A stretch of 28,484 nt of DNA, taken from positions 1 through 28,484 of the IMG/VR virus record IMGVR_UViG_3300044624_001503; one strand, given 5' to 3'. The stretch is from a virus. Under the pieces are notes generated by a model. It did no database searches, was not told the origin of the DNA, and saw nothing but the letters and a program-made list of their open reading frames with translations. The position numbers were made by a program, and so were the translations under genes. This document shows, one piece after another, positions 17,901 through 24,169 of the stretch (position 1 is its first letter; every line of letters starts with the position of its first letter).

Positions 17901-20680
17901 ACCGGCGGAACCTCATTCATGTGATCTGCAATATTGACTGCTATGTCTAGTCTAAGTGGGGTTCCTTCATAGGTAAATTGAAATTGTTGGCGACTCAGGC
18001 TAGGAGTTGCTCCTGTTTGCCAACCAATCTCTCTGATAAAATCAACACGATTTTGATACTCACGCACAAATCCAAAACTAATATTTTGTGTCGAGCTGAC
18101 CGAATTTATAACGTAAACAAATGTATCTGTATACAAATTGTTATCAAATACAATGTCACCAATGTTGGTCAAACTCAAATACTTCAATGCAAAACCTAAC
18201 ACAGGATCCTTGGGTCCGGTGCCCGGTGCATAACTTAATAATTTAGATCCAATGAATGTTGAACTAGGATATTTGTCTCGATTGCTAAGACTGATACCGG
18301 CATCATCATAAACATCAAACAATGGTGCTTGATTTATGCCAGTTTTTTGTTGAGATTCGGCCCACTCGACTCCGTCATACCAATAACTCTTGCCTTGTTG
18401 GTTAATACCGCTCAAGCAAACAACCGTTTGATTTATCAATACATCAGCATCAGATGCAGGCACCAAGTTAATGATAGGCTGTGGAATCAACGGTGGTTGA
18501 GTGTCCGGTACAATTAACTCGACCACATAAATTTTATTTCTTACATTTGCATCTTCATCGGCTGCAAATATAACTCGGCTACCTTCTGCAAACGTGTAAC
18601 CATCAATGCTGTAACCTGTTGTACCGTTAATAGTGCTCAACGCATCAGTCACCGAAAAATCAATGATGTTTACTGGTTGCTTGCCTTCAGTCCCAAAGTT
18701 AAATAATTTTGTTCCAGCACGAAATTCTAAAATTGGACGGCGACCCCTGAATGCATTATCAACTACCGGTTCGGTGTTGTTGTAAGCTGCACTGGCATTG
18801 ATAACATCTATATGGAACCAGCGATTACTTCTTGTCCACGGGTTTAAATCAGGACTAGCGCGGTTAATTGTGAGATAATCTAGCTGTAATGGTGCATTTA
18901 ATGTGGCGTCATAATTGCCCACATCATATGGCGTACTATCAAAGGGCACTGTTGCGCTTTGTGTGTATGTTTCTGGGGTAATAAAATCAGTCACCGGTAT
19001 TAGTCGAATACTTGTGCCTACACCTTCAACATAATATGTTTTATTGACATAGTTGGCTGGAATGACATTGCCACGGAATGTCACCGACAGACCATTGGTA
19101 AACTCAACACCATTGGGGCTGATATAATGTTTTTTCCCAAGAATTAAATCTACATCCAATGTAGGGCTGCCAGATTGATCAATTAACTCAATGCGACCAA
19201 ACATGTCAGGATCAAGACCGTCTTGGTAGTATAGTAATTCTTTGGTTGCAGTTAACAGTGGAATTTTTTCAAAAATACCGTCAGCGTCCTTATACCATTG
19301 TGTACTACTCCACTGTGTTCCGTATAAAATTGAAAACTTCTCAAGTTGGTTAATGGTAGTCAGGTTTATTAAGTTAATAACCTGTATGGGCCCCACTGTG
19401 ACGTATTCAATTTTCCAAAGATTATACCGTTGGTCTTCTGGCACAGACCCCCAACCAGCTGCATTGTATTGGAATACTAGTGTACGGCCTTCAAGATTTG
19501 AAATGTTGTCAATGCCATTATGTTCTGCTATGAACGCATCAACCGGCTGACCTTGAATTTGCTCGTAGGTAAGGTTGGTAATAAGGTCAACTGGACCTAC
19601 TATTGGTAGATCATAATAAAAGTTTTGTGCAGTGCTAAACGGAACGTTGAATGTAATAGTTCCAAGATCTTCACCATTGTTAAACACGCCAAGCACATCT
19701 CTGCTGCTGATGTTTGGTGTACTGAGAACTACACCTTCTACACCAGGATCACTCTGAATCCAAAATCCCGGCCCTGTGCCAGGAATAGCGTCAACAACAC
19801 TGATTTGTCCACGCATGTTAAATTGGTTGGCACTGGCATAGTATAAAGTGTCGGGTGCATCTTGAGGTACTACAAAAGTCAGCGTGCCGGTTGAGTTGCC
19901 GTTGTTGGTAACTCCAACATTATATGCATCTACGTTGCCAAGGCTTGCTTTGGTTTTAATCCAGAACGGAAATACCCCATTCATGATAAAGGTAAACACA
20001 TAGGTATTACCACGAACCAATGTCAACGTTGGATTATTTTGGTAATCAATTACATAAGCACTGATACCATTGTTGCCAACACGAAAATTGATTTCTTCTT
20101 TTTGATTTTGTGCTACTTGGAAAGTATAGTTTCCGCCGCGCAATAAAGTAACAGCAGGATTGGTGCCGGCCAAGCCACTAAAGGTATAAACACCATTGGC
20201 ACGACTGACCACAAAATTGTCTGTCAATGGAACAGTAGTTGCAGAAACATCTACGTCCAATGGGCCTGCTGGCAACCAGTAATACTGTTGGTAGTTTACA
20301 AATTTGTCAAAATCAACAAATGGATCCCAACTGTAATATTCGCTGGTGTAGAGTCTGTCAGCATTGTTAGTAAATGCGCCTTGCAAAGCTAGTGCATCAC
20401 TGATGCCGGGATATGTTATGGCATCTTCAATTTTTTGTGTTTCGGGGTCAATTCCAATGACCCCAGGCTCTAATTGATAATTGTTGCGACTGGCAGTCGG
20501 CTCAATTACATATCGATCTAGTGGATTGACTCCGGGACCAACTTTGCGTCCTACATAGCCTTGTGTTTTTTGGAACTGAGGTTCCTGAACTAATTGATCA
20601 AGCGTCGCTGATAAAAATTGTCGATTAACCGGAGTTTGGAATATTTCTGGTAAAAAATCAACTGTGCGTACTCTTGCCAT
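5984..20680 (-). CDS. Giant baseplate wedge / tail-fibre mosaic protein, 4,898 aa
   Basis: One uninterrupted frame of 14.7 kb, about 540 kDa, starting as TAATG on the gp6 stop with GGAG seven bases upstream. By order (spike, gp25, gp6, then this gene) it sits where T4 gp7 and P2 gpI sit. T4 gp7 has only 1,032 residues. Residues 1-170: conserved N-terminus (RTVDFLPEIFQTPVNRQFLS; YYWLPAGP near 131). 205-297: cupredoxin-like. About 1236-1268: HDGSITVAFGDIRDEVLLEF. About 1303-1407: aromatic-rich, with WWIERYGPAPYT. Carbohydrate-binding-like modules lie near 1873-1915, 3853-3907 and 3978-4025. About 1982-2038: FLGSKGTIRSAELF...YGANANRSF. About 2284-3158: seven FG-GAP repeats with insertions. About 3202-3278: GEIWWDTDTVRFIDP. 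About 3682-3772: DYIQEVKPYHVQIREF. 4170-4898: repeated beta domains ending in QAARFLRG. The C-terminal and propeller parts probably face the host. Structural role is firm; exact T4 equivalence is inferred. Confidence 0.9.
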   Translation of the reverse strand: MARVRTVDFLPEIFQTPVNRQFLSATLDQLVQEPQFQKTQGYVGRKVGPGVNPLDRYVIEPTASRNNYQLEPGVIGIDPETQKIEDAITYPGISDALALQGAFTNNADRLYTSEYYSWDPFVDFDKFVNYQQYYWLPAGPLDVDVSATTVPLTDNFVVSRANGVYTFSGLAGTNPAVTLLRGGNYTFQVAQNQKEEINFRVGNNGISAYVIDYQNNPTLTLVRGNTYVFTFIMNGVFPFWIKTKASLGNVDAYNVGVTNNGNSTGTLTFVVPQDAPDTLYYASANQFNMRGQISVVDAIPGTGPGFWIQSDPGVEGVVLSTPNISSRDVLGVFNNGEDLGTITFNVPFSTAQNFYYDLPIVGPVDLITNLTYEQIQGQPVDAFIAEHNGIDNISNLEGRTLVFQYNAAGWGSVPEDQRYNLWKIEYVTVGPIQVINLINLTTINQLEKFSILYGTQWSSTQWYKDADGIFEKIPLLTATKELLYYQDGLDPDMFGRIELIDQSGSPTLDVDLILGKKHYISPNGVEFTNGLSVTFRGNVIPANYVNKTYYVEGVGTSIRLIPVTDFITPETYTQSATVPFDSTPYDVGNYDATLNAPLQLDYLTINRASPDLNPWTRSNRWFHIDVINASAAYNNTEPVVDNAFRGRRPILEFRAGTKLFNFGTEGKQPVNIIDFSVTDALSTINGTTGYSIDGYTFAEGSRVIFAADEDANVRNKIYVVELIVPDTQPPLIPQPIINLVPASDADVLINQTVVCLSGINQQGKSYWYDGVEWAESQQKTGINQAPLFDVYDDAGISLSNRDKYPSSTFIGSKLLSYAPGTGPKDPVLGFALKYLSLTNIGDIVFDNNLYTDTFVYVINSVSSTQNISFGFVREYQNRVDFIREIGWQTGATPSLSRQQFQFTYEGTPLRLDIAVNIADHMNEVPPVQLYVNAQFQDPSTYSVSTTATTTTIILLKTYVPGDIIEVAVLSDQVSDQGFYQVPINLSNNPFSENSSTFTLGTIRGHYGTIAENLIDLVGPINGANNTRDLGNIVPYGLQILQQSSPLTLTGYFSRNKEYDIYASLAYNSREYVKYKNLILDTVIRNDYGNDSVAQILDSAIFEITQGRTDINPFYWSDMLPASSVYTETVYTVTPISTQTFDTVQTYDFTSANYLGLLVYLTRNGVTILLERGFGYTVSTTGPTITILNSLVTGDVITLREYGNTAGNFCPNTPTKMGLYPKFRPQAYLDSTYVNPTVVIQGHDGSITVAFGDIRDEVLLEFENRIYSNLKTDGNPVPLTYSDVAPGFFRTTNYAQAEVTKLLGESFLSWVGWNKLDYKTQDYQANNPFTYNYSSAGSKLDANAEISSTVESPLLGAWRGIYKYFYDTISPGTTPWEMLGFTERPDWWIERYGPAPYTSDNLVLWDDLEAGLVADPITPYVIPKYRRPGLTKVIPVSDEGVLLAPIDSVVGNYDPTAFRKSWNVGDGGPVEAAWWTSSDYPFAVMRLLALTRPAEFFNLFVDRDLYKYNDELGQFLYKGRYRYNASATNTNALYAIELYGNGTSKASYVNWIIDYNQQLGRNSTDALSTDLANLDVRLCYRMASFTDKQYLKVFTEKSSPNSQNSSLLLPDESYNLLLYKNQPFAEITYSALVVERVPNGYAVFGYSTTDPYFTILASASSGLQQTISAGGATVRVPAQYTTNLVQVPYGYTFTNTTMVVDFILSYGAWLQSQGLQFTDVENGYQLNWNQMAQEFLYFSQQGWATGTLINLNPVANKLIAVREGAVVDTIESLTPENMLLDQNRGVLPTRDLIIDRNENTFTIRSATGQTISYLNLRFTDYEHMVILDNVSIFADLLYDPVTAARQNRIRISASTSTQWNGTVDAQGFILNQNNVREWQSNRKYTKGEIVLYKNIYWSAQTIVQPKVLFDYNDWVKADYQLIQEGLLPNIANKADQLANSYNIYSANLERDNDLLSYGLIGFRPREYMSALNLDDVSQVNIYQQFLGSKGTIRSAELFTRADLGKESGEYNIYENWAVLTATYGANANRSFFELRLFENLLQSDPSIVQVTLPQEPSIADQTILLENIWRESYKITSPDILPTSYKTITDTALPSAGYVNLDDVDITVFSLDDPSSIAQSIDSVGIGTIIWVAKTNSYDWNIYRCEKVPGRLVQISDNLNDTSVAYFTAAHNLSVGDLIIIRYFNDAVNGVYRVLAVPGITSIIIAYAFVNTNQTTLTGDGLALFLQTARVAQASDVAQLPYANQLVPGARAWIDDNGSGHWEVLEKQNPFSRFVRLESVPLEANAFYGTSLAQSADNFTALVGAPNFNSGAGSVITYRTDLNGQYAPNINLELNAPQVAGFGNAVDFGNKTWAVAAASQSRNNSGYATVLYLVPGTNDYIFSQLLLAPDQNFGPTEFGTAVTISPDERWMYISAPIVNRVYAYARYDLEDQEVTYITDGVTTAFNYSDYITIDNTYPNQVQVELDNLQSGTNVDLVYAIDYIVGINDITLLTTPTAGLRLNIRRRKAAQLDSTTYYGVLQNITSGIGNGAAFTVNVTRGEYFPTLVVPGSGYGIGDTLTIYGTVIGGASPADDLVITVVTIDDNGEILTFTSTGSGDSTTAIFQLQEYLYTATNIYAFTVIVDGEIQRPHLDYEFNEDSTAGTQDLTFLALPPAGAIISVSSSTYWQYLSTITVPGLDNNARFGASLATTTDGRQVLIGANFDDAVNSQSQTIDRAGSVYVFDRTVVRYLITDPAQLTYAIPGAFEEPVSVILNNTFLTNSAEYINGQFSVSGSDIILANSVTLVVGDILEIETNQFKQVQKIVANDPTDESAFGTATVICPNDCSIYTGAPFDSVTRPQEGSAQRNINQSRLYGVITSTIANPTLTVGDTLRINNTVFTVPNSPNNTVAGLVAVINASNIPNVVASTTSDLAFTGDGATRTFSIGTLYSVASSYTTVVYVDDVLQILNTDYTYNATTRQITFTTAPVVNSDIVVVSGRMTLNVINSAAATDGNKLTVLPGVNGSAFDDIGWVTYTFAQTLVSPNPTDYAYFGTSLDIDSNAVNLIIGAPNADTYIPVTFDSGTTYFDDRSTTFFSVVYQSGDAYTFDFLPSANASASNPGAFVFGQQLFDTVVNTGDRYALAVNFRKGRLMIGAPGNDINVSNSNYGIVSIFENTDNSPSWAVIHAALPTVNIDQLNTVFMYDRLTSATQTYFDFFDPLQGKILGAARRNIDYLGAVDPAFYNVGPIHNNGNSWANEHVGEIWWDTDTVRFIDPNQDDIVYASRRWGQVFPGSRVDIYQWISSDVPPLSYTGDGIPLSTETYTISTQLNKENIFETRYYFWVRGLNSIAVNSGKTLSPVGIARYIENPRSSGISYIAPLNASTLAIYNSKDIISAQDTILHVEFDRQLTDANVHQEYALIADGRADSFLNDTLYRKLQDSFCGTNAAGASVPDPLLSPPEQYGVQFRPRQSMFVNRFSALKNYLTRANTVFSQYPIVETKSLSLLNSREPEPAAGSGEWNQRLANLEELSFQNLNEVPLGWKYLIVSDSSENGLWTIYQVTAGILPGERVTELVRVQNYDTRRYWNTIDWYQPGYNNTINTIAEVPIYSELSTLSLTQAPIGSSVKVTANAQGKFEIYLRVDTGWDRVGLQDGTIAIKEEIWNYSAGNFGFDVEVFDAQYFDQEPTIETRKIIQAINQELFTDDLLIERNRSLILMFNFIYSELAAPEWLLKTSLIDVDHKIRALLPFQNYLQDNQTFVLDYIQEVKPYHVQIREFNLTYDGADSYLGNLTDFDVPAYYDLALQIPQFVSPVLLPYQKSNSTVESSISDVTSQAEIWLQWPWTQWFNNYVLYIEQITIDNAGAGYTVTPTVVVGTEWQPSTAYILGQQVFYGTNLYTVTSAGTTGLAAPEFTSGTKVDGTASLTYAGTPATATAVVNSAGRLTEINLVVDGYGYTTTPTIIFVGGNGVGAKASTIMNNDLVRAIKTTIKYDRYQYQTTIVEWQPNVSYDNGTQVRYLDKVWEASNPDSTAIDSPVFNFEDWTEVSASTLSGVDRTMGLYVPTVNQPGLSLPLLIDGVEYPGVQVTGPNFDQNTGFDVGNYDINPYDNLSYGPEGRPTYDPGILDAIYASEYLDVYLGTRPTDINVDGGGYVDTFSSYAPEELIPGSEFDTLDMRVYTRSGSDWALDGHGFPLKKIKYTYSSTNTTFNWAGLLPYPDTVLVANQTAGTQLCEFVNYTVDYVNQTVTINNGVNNNDIIVISVYALGGGNQLFDNRYNGADVGSELVIPVLYSQIFELAIFVNGFLNTNYTYAPEWSTDVITAVYDPNGSSGTTLVVTSTVGIAVGSLITGTGFTAGQTVLSKVGTTTLIISSAPDGLPEGTLTFRANTGNTSIEFGETFTDADSLSVTAIGPTTINGLPVNYSWSTPQTQSFIADGTSTTFTLENFAGYTNPVNAVVTVNGLRARTAAGAEYVSDGSSLVFELPTRLGFTQDVISENEVVVYNNSIPLVPYTDYYVDPYVPGVNRTITLNFTPDPGDQLLVYVTTNTQVFIVSNQLFFAVDQGLVPILGDVITVTTWNDTRQQNILTQVWVGPVTDGVLIAEGYDTTDFDAGNITGTPGSFDYSTSIPATVTANQLYLRPGQTAPDRLWVTLNGRRLFFGSGFVMSGNEVILSSGVMNPGDIVMVTEFTQSTIPEAMAFRIFQDMRGLQLTYRITANSTTTLVQELGQLDDVIYVADASKLGNPSLTDNIWGVITINGERIMYRYRDATTNTVYSLMRGTAGTAASTHAINSEIYDMGRANLLPAEFQDYVVSNTQVADGTTTTFTASNITTYFGEDSTLSDDTVEVYVAGIRQQGTYFITDDAPVVVNFYVAPPEGVEVTMLVRRGVTWYAPGINTPSNGVALQDTNTQAARFLRGAI
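8603..8746 (-). other. Carbohydrate-binding-like module 3 in the giant protein
   Basis: Residues about 3978-4025 read VEWQPNVSYDNGTQVRYLDK, then VWEASN and, after a Pro/Asp/Ser stretch, FNFEDWTEV. The W-x-P-x-x-x-Y-x-x-G-x-x-V-x-Y...W layout and the closing DW match short CBM5/12 (chitin-binding type 3) modules. Ligand unknown. Confidence 0.55.
8956..9121 (-). other. Carbohydrate-binding-like module 2, inserted in a GxGY repeat
   Basis: Residues about 3853-3907 contain EWQPSTAYILGQQVFYGTNL, then YTVTSAGTTG and TASLTYAG. The Trp, the AY..G..V.Y..N.Y core and the AGTTG loop match CBM5/12-like modules used in phage fibres. It interrupts a glycine-rich beta repeat: GAGYTVTPTVVVG lies before it and GYGYTTTPTIIFVGG after it. 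Confidence 0.55.
11205..13835 (-). other. Seven FG-GAP repeats: predicted beta-propeller in the giant protein
   Basis: Residues about 2284-3158 contain seven FG-GAP-like units. They are YGTSLAQSADNFTALVGAP, FGNAVDFGNKTWAVAAAS, FGTAVTISPDERWMYISAP, FGASLATTTDGRQVLIGA, FGTATVICPNDCSIYTGAP, FGTSLDIDSNAVNLIIGAP and YALAVNFRKGRLMIGAPGN. Several end in a strand such as GSVYVFD or GIVSIFEN. Seven is the blade number of integrin-alpha-type propellers. Insertions of roughly 100-260 residues between units 3-4, 4-5 and 5-6 include fibre-type strands (DGVTTAFNYSDYI; VVYVDDVLQ). A surface-exposed adhesion role is inferred from the family. Confidence 0.75.
14936..15064 (-). other. Carbohydrate-binding-like module 1 in the giant protein
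   Basis: Residues about 1873-1915 read EWQSNRKYTKGEIVLYKNIY, then W and, further on, DYNDWVKAD. The spacing W...Y..G.IV.Y....Y/W....DW is that of CBM5/12-like modules. It lies in the N-terminal half, so it may be architectural rather than ligand-binding. Confidence 0.5.
19790..20068 (-). other. Cupredoxin-like domain without copper ligands
   Basis: Residues about 205-297 show the marine-phage cupredoxin-like pattern: NPTLTLVRGNTYVFTFIMNG, FPFWIKTK, GTLTFVVPQDAPDTLYYASA and NQFNMRGQISVVD. In copper-binding members the first His precedes the PF and a Cys and His sit before the M.G. Here these positions are Val-Phe-Pro-Phe and Ala-Ser-Ala-Asn-Gln, so copper binding is unlikely and only the fold is kept. 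Confidence 0.6.
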
Positions 20681-23600
20681 TAAATTACTCCGCTTCCTGG
20701 GGCTGTTCTAAGATTTGTACTGGTCAATGCTTGTATCACTTCAATGTTATTAACTGTGGCTGCATTAACAAAAATTTGATTAGGGGCTGAGCGAATTTCA
20801 TACAGGTCACCAAAATATTTTTGTTGATTCAGTGGAACTAAAACCACGCTACTTACAATGTCGCCAATTTGGCTGTGCAGGTACGCTGCCAATTCACTGA
20901 AATAGAAAGTATCTCCAAAATTCCACTTGTCAATACTGAAATACGCATCCATGTTAGCGACAACTAAATTTTTAATTTCACTAACACTGGCTGTGCTGTT
21001 GGCAGCCTTAATTACTTTAATGGTTGCACGTAATTCTTCACTGGCCTTTTCGCCAAACAATGGTTTGAATTCTACAGTGTTAACAATCACATTATCGCTG
21101 ATCATTTTATAATTTTGGAGGCCGGCATAGTCTGTTGTGAGTTGGTCAATGGTTGGCGGTTCTGGTTGTGCTACAGTGCCGGTGGAGTCTTTGATCCAAT
21201 TTTGATAGGCAGTATAATAAGCCAATGTCACAACATAAAGATCGATAATGTTGGTCGTACCTGGGTCTAGTCTAGAAGTAAGCGGACTATTATGACGATA
21301 TTGGAAGTACAAACTTTGGCGTCCAATTCTAGCAATAAAATCAGTACGTGCTACCAATGTGCGCACACCTGTGGTTATGTCGATCACTAATTCATAAAAC
21401 AATCCGCTGGTGTAGTCGTACCCAACACTGTTGTCTATGGTTGGATTGTACGCATAAAAAATCTGCCCATCAACATATTGTAACTTAACTAGTTCTAATT
21501 CGTCCAATGTGGCATAGTCACTGTTTACTATGCCTGGCTCGACTAACAAATAGCGTTGTAAATTATCAAAGTCGACCGTAGCCTGCAAAAATACCAATTT
21601 GAGATTTGGTGTCACAGATGGCGCAACAATGTTGTTGAAAAAGTCAGGATTATCAGGAACTCCGTCATTGTCACGGTCTTCAAATCCTACTAAGACTTGG
21701 AAATCATCAACATAGCCGTCGCTTTGAACTGGTTGTCCAACAATGCGTAAACGAGTGTCTCCTTCGAGTGGTAAATTGCTGTCGGGACGACTATTGGTTT
21801 TAAGTACATTTACAAAGTCACGAATTGTGGTTCCGGTGCGGCTATCATAAATCTGTTGGTCACTGAAGAAGAAGAATCGTGTTTCTAACACTGATCCAAA
21901 ATAATAGTCAAGGCTACGAGATGCTACTGTGTATTTTTCACCATCAGTTGTGGCTTGAATAAACCATGATGCATCGTTGTTAATGCCTGCGGTACTGCCG
22001 GCGTTGACCAGACTAAATGGAGCACCAACATCAAGATTGGTGCTGGTAATCAAATACCAGGTAGATGTTAGGTTGTTGTATCCAAGTCCAAAATTACGAT
22101 TTAATGTAACCTGGTCCAATATGTTCTGACGAATTGATGTTGGTAAGTCTGTTACAAACAATGGAATAACTTGCGTGGCAATGGCTCCGGTAGGAATATA
22201 ATTGTTTAAAACAACAGGTCCAACACCGTCGGGAAAATTTCCAAGGCCTTGATTTGTTCCATCAATTACAACTGCTTGCGGGCTGGCCCATAGAACCATT
22301 TTTTCATCAGCACGGGTAGGAACACCTGCTACTAATTGATTGCTGGCGTTGAAAAAATAACCAGCTGGTGGCACAAATTTTACCAAGCTGCCAACTACAA
22401 TATATTTTTTATTGTCGCTAGCATAGGAACCAATGGATAATGGAGTGCCTTCACTGTTTTTAAAATAACCAGTTGTTTCGTTGGCTAATGTTGTGCTTTC
22501 CTGCCAGATGCAATCTAATGCACTTAGACTCGGACGTACATAGTTAGCATAGTAAAATTGTCTTGCGCCATCACCAATTAAGGCTGGTTCAATTTGATTG
22601 GTAACTACGCTGGCAATATCGTTGTTGGTCAGCCAAGTGAACTCAAAGCTGGGCAAGTTGTTGGCTTCATACAATGCGCCGTCACTACTGAATGTGTTGG
22701 TGCTAGAATACTTTCCGGTGGCATCTAATAGATCTAGATAACGACTGGTACCGATACTGGCACGATTCAATGCCTTGCTTTTTAAAATACTGTTGTAGGC
22801 TGTGAACGGAAAGTTATTATAGTCTTCGCCGTTGACCATGCGATTCTGTGTGTAGTAACGAGCAGGAGCACGTTGCTTGATTTCACCAATGGTTTCGCGG
22901 CTTTGTGCATTGGTAACTGGCTGTGTGATGCCACAGGTGAACGTAATTGTTTGTATTTGTCCTGTACGACTTATGTAGCTAATAGGAATTACTACACTTT
23001 GCATTTCTTCTGGATTGACAATGTAGGTCAACCCGTTGCTGGCCCGAACGTATGCTCTAAATGTGCCCACAGGAATTGTTGAGAACACACCATCGCCAAA
23101 GTTTAAAGTTATTTGGTCATTGGCACGACTTGTAACACTGAATAAATTTCTAATGTCCGGGCTTAACTGTTCTACCGCTGCTGCATAAACACTTTCTACA
23201 TACTGCCACTCACTGGCAATATTGCCAAGATTGTCTAATTGGTATAGCCAACGATCGGTGTTGTTTACACCCTCGATGTTGATGTTAACTTGACGATTGC
23301 TGATACGCTCTGGCAGATTAAAATCTTGATTTTGCAAAACACCTTGTTTGAATAAAAAGAAGTAGCCAGTGTTGGCGCTTGAAAATCCCAACTCGTCGTT
23401 GCGGAATAAAACATTAAATTGTCCATTGGGTTTTGGACTGGGTTCATAAACAAAACTTTGTCCAGCGGCCGTGGCATTAACCACCTCGAATGGCATGTTA
23501 ACACCATCAATGGTTGATGTGTATGGAATCACTGGCAAAAATCCAGGAACTAAATTTACAGTATATTCGTCGGTGCGAACGCCAAGTATTGTGTTTCTTG

Positions 23601-24123
23601 CACCAGGCCGACCGATACGTTGTGTGTCAACCAAGGCCGCATTGATAATGGCTGTGAACTGCTCTTGCCAATTAAAGTTTGTTGGGTCTGCCCAATTTAC
23701 AGTAACATTAGAAAGATTTGCACCAGTGTAATCAATTACGTTTTCGGTGGTTTGTACCGAAAATACCTTGAGGTATCCTGATGCTTCTGTGTTGCGCTTG
23801 GGTGTATAGCTGACCAGATTGGCCAATTTTACCACGCTGTCTCTACGCTCAGCTGTGTCTAAATAGTTTTCTCTTGTGTTCAGGTCTGTTCGAAAAGCCA
23901 GAGCTTGGCCCATAAAGGCCATGACATCAAGCAAGGCAATAAATTCTGAACTTTCAATGTAGTCGTTGAATGTTTCTGGGTAATATAAGCGCAAGTAATC
24001 TACAAAACTTTTACGTAAGGTTTCAAAATCGTAGCTTTGAAAGTCTGCTTCTCGGTAGGTTTGATAGATTCTTTTCCAATCTTCGACGCCAAATATCGCA
24101 GTTTGTCTTGTGGTTGTGGCCAT
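20680..24123 (-). CDS. gp6: Baseplate wedge protein, gp6 / P2 gpJ family, 1,147 aa
   Basis: Part of the wedge that joins the hub and forms the inner baseplate ring. The N-terminus has the family's helical region: SFVDYLRLYYPETFNDYIES, then ALLDVMAFMGQALAFRTDLN and DTAERRDSVVKLANLVSYTP (about residues 44-116). Residues about 336-383 have ITLNFGDGVFSTIPVGTFRA, the FGDG motif of baseplate J-like proteins. About 406-438 have SRETIGEIKQRAPARYYTQN followed by RMVNGEDY, another signature. The C-terminus has WNFGDTFYFSELAAYLHS. T4 gp6 has 660 residues, so this one is enlarged. Extra material lies between the core and the C-terminal domain and includes a DRDNDGVPDNPDF calcium-like loop. GGGAA lies before the ATG and an AATAAATA element lies 19-26 bases upstream. 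Its stop overlaps the giant gene's start as TAATG. Confidence 0.9.
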   Translation of the reverse strand: MATTTRQTAIFGVEDWKRIYQTYREADFQSYDFETLRKSFVDYLRLYYPETFNDYIESSEFIALLDVMAFMGQALAFRTDLNTRENYLDTAERRDSVVKLANLVSYTPKRNTEASGYLKVFSVQTTENVIDYTGANLSNVTVNWADPTNFNWQEQFTAIINAALVDTQRIGRPGARNTILGVRTDEYTVNLVPGFLPVIPYTSTIDGVNMPFEVVNATAAGQSFVYEPSPKPNGQFNVLFRNDELGFSSANTGYFFLFKQGVLQNQDFNLPERISNRQVNINIEGVNNTDRWLYQLDNLGNIASEWQYVESVYAAAVEQLSPDIRNLFSVTSRANDQITLNFGDGVFSTIPVGTFRAYVRASNGLTYIVNPEEMQSVVIPISYISRTGQIQTITFTCGITQPVTNAQSRETIGEIKQRAPARYYTQNRMVNGEDYNNFPFTAYNSILKSKALNRASIGTSRYLDLLDATGKYSSTNTFSSDGALYEANNLPSFEFTWLTNNDIASVVTNQIEPALIGDGARQFYYANYVRPSLSALDCIWQESTTLANETTGYFKNSEGTPLSIGSYASDNKKYIVVGSLVKFVPPAGYFFNASNQLVAGVPTRADEKMVLWASPQAVVIDGTNQGLGNFPDGVGPVVLNNYIPTGAIATQVIPLFVTDLPTSIRQNILDQVTLNRNFGLGYNNLTSTWYLITSTNLDVGAPFSLVNAGSTAGINNDASWFIQATTDGEKYTVASRSLDYYFGSVLETRFFFFSDQQIYDSRTGTTIRDFVNVLKTNSRPDSNLPLEGDTRLRIVGQPVQSDGYVDDFQVLVGFEDRDNDGVPDNPDFFNNIVAPSVTPNLKLVFLQATVDFDNLQRYLLVEPGIVNSDYATLDELELVKLQYVDGQIFYAYNPTIDNSVGYDYTSGLFYELVIDITTGVRTLVARTDFIARIGRQSLYFQYRHNSPLTSRLDPGTTNIIDLYVVTLAYYTAYQNWIKDSTGTVAQPEPPTIDQLTTDYAGLQNYKMISDNVIVNTVEFKPLFGEKASEELRATIKVIKAANSTASVSEIKNLVVANMDAYFSIDKWNFGDTFYFSELAAYLHSQIGDIVSSVVLVPLNQQKYFGDLYEIRSAPNQIFVNAATVNNIEVIQALTSTNLRTAPGSGVI

Positions 24124-24142
24124 GGTTATTCCCGTGTTCTAT

Positions 24143-24150
24143 TATTTATT
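24143..24150 (-). promoter_or_regulatory. Late-promoter-like AATAAATA before gp6
   Basis: On the minus strand the 46-base gap after gp25 reads TTGTAATAAATAATAGAACACG. AATAAATA matches the T4 late promoter TATAAATA at 7 of 8 bases. A start about 6 bases downstream would leave a leader of about 13 bases containing the GGGAA ribosome-binding site. This is the best-placed of the late-promoter-like elements in the window. Confidence 0.5.
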
Positions 24151-24169
24151 ACAAGAATAATCTGGGTAG

